Positions 13,168-14,356 of a stretch of 14,356 bases of DNA are shown here, piece after piece. Both the position numbers and the translations under genes were made by a program. Every line of letters starts with the position of its first letter. Position 1 is the first letter of the stretch. The notes beneath the pieces were generated by a model, which was not told where the DNA came from, did no database searches, and was given only the letters and a program-made list of their open reading frames with translations. This stretch comes from an uncultured Victivallaceae bacterium (GTDB lineage: Bacteria; Verrucomicrobiota; Lentisphaeria; Victivallales; Victivallaceae): contig CAKUKT010000029.1 of the NCBI GenBank assembly GCA_934663655.1, forward strand, positions 1-14,356, written 5' to 3'.

Positions 13168-14356
13168 GTGCACATAATGGATTACAGCATCATCGCCGTC
13201 TACATGCTGGTGGTGATCGGCGTCGGTTTCTTTTTTACGAATAAGAAGGAGACTACGGAGAACTATCTTCTCGGCGGACGAAACATGAACTCGGTCGCCA
13301 TCGGCATTTCGATGATGATGTCGCTGATGAGTTCGATTTCGATCGTACAGATTCCGGGTGAGATCTTCAATTTCAGCTGGACGCTCTTTTCATTGAGCTG
13401 GCTTTCGCTGTCGCTGCAGATTCCGGCATATCTGCTCTTCGCCCGTTTCTACTTCAAGCTCGGCAGTTTCACTCCCTACGAATATCTCGAACGCCGTTAT
13501 GATCCCTATGTGCGGGGCATTGTCGCCATCAGCGCCTTCTACGTCCGCGTGATGTATCTCGGAATGGTGCTCTATACCACCAGCAAGATTTTCGAGGGTG
13601 GTTACGGCTGGCCCTCCTGGCTGACCATCCTGCTGGTCGGGGTTGTCGGCGTCCTCTATACCGTGCTCGGCGGCATGAAGGCGGTGGTATGGACCGATGT
13701 GATTCAATTCTTCGTGTTGTACGGCGGCTTTTTCATGCTGCTGGTGGTGCTCAACAGCAAGATCGACGGCGGGTTGCTCGGCGCGATCATCTATTCCCAC
13801 GAAACCGGTCACCTGGCGCCGCAGTACGCGACGAAGGAGTTCTACGAACTTACTCCCTACGTCCGGCTCTGTTTCTGGCTGATGTTGTGGAGTGCGTTGA
13901 TCAGTCCGCTCAACGGCATCTCTTCCGATCAGATCAACGTGCAGCGCATCCTCTCCACCAAGGGCTGGCGGGCCGGTTTGCGGTCGCAGAGCATCTCCTC
14001 GATGCTCGGACTGCTCTCGGTGTCGATCCTCTATGTCATCGGTTTTGCAATTTACACCTACTACAGCAAAAATCCCGATCCCATCGTCTCCAGTCAGGGT
14101 GGTGACATCGCGCTCTTCCGCTTTGTCGCCACCGAAATGCCGGCGCCGATTCCGGGAATTTTCATGGCGGCGATGCTGGCGGCGATTATGAGTACGCTCG
14201 ATTCGGGAATCAATTCAATGGCGACGGTGTGGCTCAAGGAATTCCACTCGAAGTTCATCAACCGTCATCTGACGCCTTCGCAGGAGGTCTCCGTGTCGCG
14301 CTGGGCGACCTTCATCGTCGGCGCCTTTGCGATCCTGCTCGGGCTCGGCATTGAGG
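13168..14356 (+). CDS. SSS-family sodium:solute symporter (3' partial)
   Basis: 396 residues are visible and the frame is open at the window's end; family members are usually 450-600 residues. Hydrophobic segments begin at once (IIAVYMLVVIGVGFFF). Family signatures are clear: the early NYLLGGRNM loop, GGMKAVVWTDVIQFF, and the later FMAAMLAAIMSTLDSGINS, whose LDS serines correspond to the Na2 sodium site of SSS transporters. It should import a sugar, sugar acid or similar solute with Na+ across the inner membrane. AGGAG at 13156-13160 is 7 bases before the GTG at 13168, favouring it over the in-frame ATG at 13177, which is 16 bases away. Next to a sialidase-type enzyme, sialic acid or a related sugar is a reasonable substrate guess, as some SSS proteins carry it; this is inference. 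A terminator separates it from the sialidase gene. Confidence 0.9.
   Translation, partial: MHIMDYSIIAVYMLVVIGVGFFFTNKKETTENYLLGGRNMNSVAIGISMMMSLMSSISIVQIPGEIFNFSWTLFSLSWLSLSLQIPAYLLFARFYFKLGSFTPYEYLERRYDPYVRGIVAISAFYVRVMYLGMVLYTTSKIFEGGYGWPSWLTILLVGVVGVLYTVLGGMKAVVWTDVIQFFVLYGGFFMLLVVLNSKIDGGLLGAIIYSHETGHLAPQYATKEFYELTPYVRLCFWLMLWSALISPLNGISSDQINVQRILSTKGWRAGLRSQSISSMLGLLSVSILYVIGFAIYTYYSKNPDPIVSSQGGDIALFRFVATEMPAPIPGIFMAAMLAAIMSTLDSGINSMATVWLKEFHSKFINRHLTPSQEVSVSRWATFIVGAFAILLGLGIE

Overview
The window reads as chromosomal DNA from a GC-rich PVC-group bacterium, most likely a Lentisphaerota (Victivallis-like) member. This is inference from gene content: a pseudopilin-like protein with an H-X9-DG C-terminal motif, a secreted sialidase-fold enzyme carrying a concanavalin-A-like domain, an SSS sodium symporter, an AraC-family regulator and an intracellular GH20-type glycosidase. 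No rRNA or other taxonomic marker is present.

Layout, left to right. (1) 1-858: the 3' part of an alpha/beta-hydrolase (esterase-like) gene, followed by a hairpin terminator. (2) 922-3292: a tight operon, marR-like regulator / MATE efflux pump / GNAT acetyltransferase, whose genes overlap by 4 and 11 bases. It is driven by a near-consensus promoter carrying two similar palindromes. (3) 3335-4577, minus strand: a PerR-like Fur-family regulator, then a divergent 6-pyruvoyl-tetrahydropterin-synthase/QueD-fold protein with an added C-terminal zinc ribbon, ended by a strong hairpin terminator. The fur-type promoter is covered by a perfect 9-5-9 palindrome. (4) 4819-8265: a strong promoter, then an M28 metallopeptidase and a GH20-type hexosaminidase-like enzyme, both without signal peptides. 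(5) 8408-9265, minus strand: an AraC-family regulator with a cupin sensor domain. (6) 9588-14356: a second strong promoter, then a pseudopilin-like protein, a secreted concanavalin-A-like domain protein, a secreted sialidase-fold protein beginning with a paralogous copy of that domain, a terminator, and an SSS symporter running off the window.

The most interesting observation is that the promoters of blocks 4 and 6 are built from the same module. Over 30 bases ending in the -35 region they match at 23 positions, both contain TGTATT-N14-TGTATT, and both have the -35 hexamer exactly 17 bp from TATAAT. The AraC-family gene lies between the two operons, and a direct repeat about two helical turns apart overlapping the -35 is a typical AraC-family operator layout. 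My working model is one locally controlled glycan/glycoprotein-use regulon: exported pseudopilin, lectin-like and sialidase-like proteins outside the cell, a symporter for uptake, and a cytosolic glycosidase and peptidase to finish the degradation. The sialidase lacks a recognisable FRIP motif, so its sugar specificity is open.

No tRNA, rRNA, CRISPR array, insertion sequence or prophage signal was seen.
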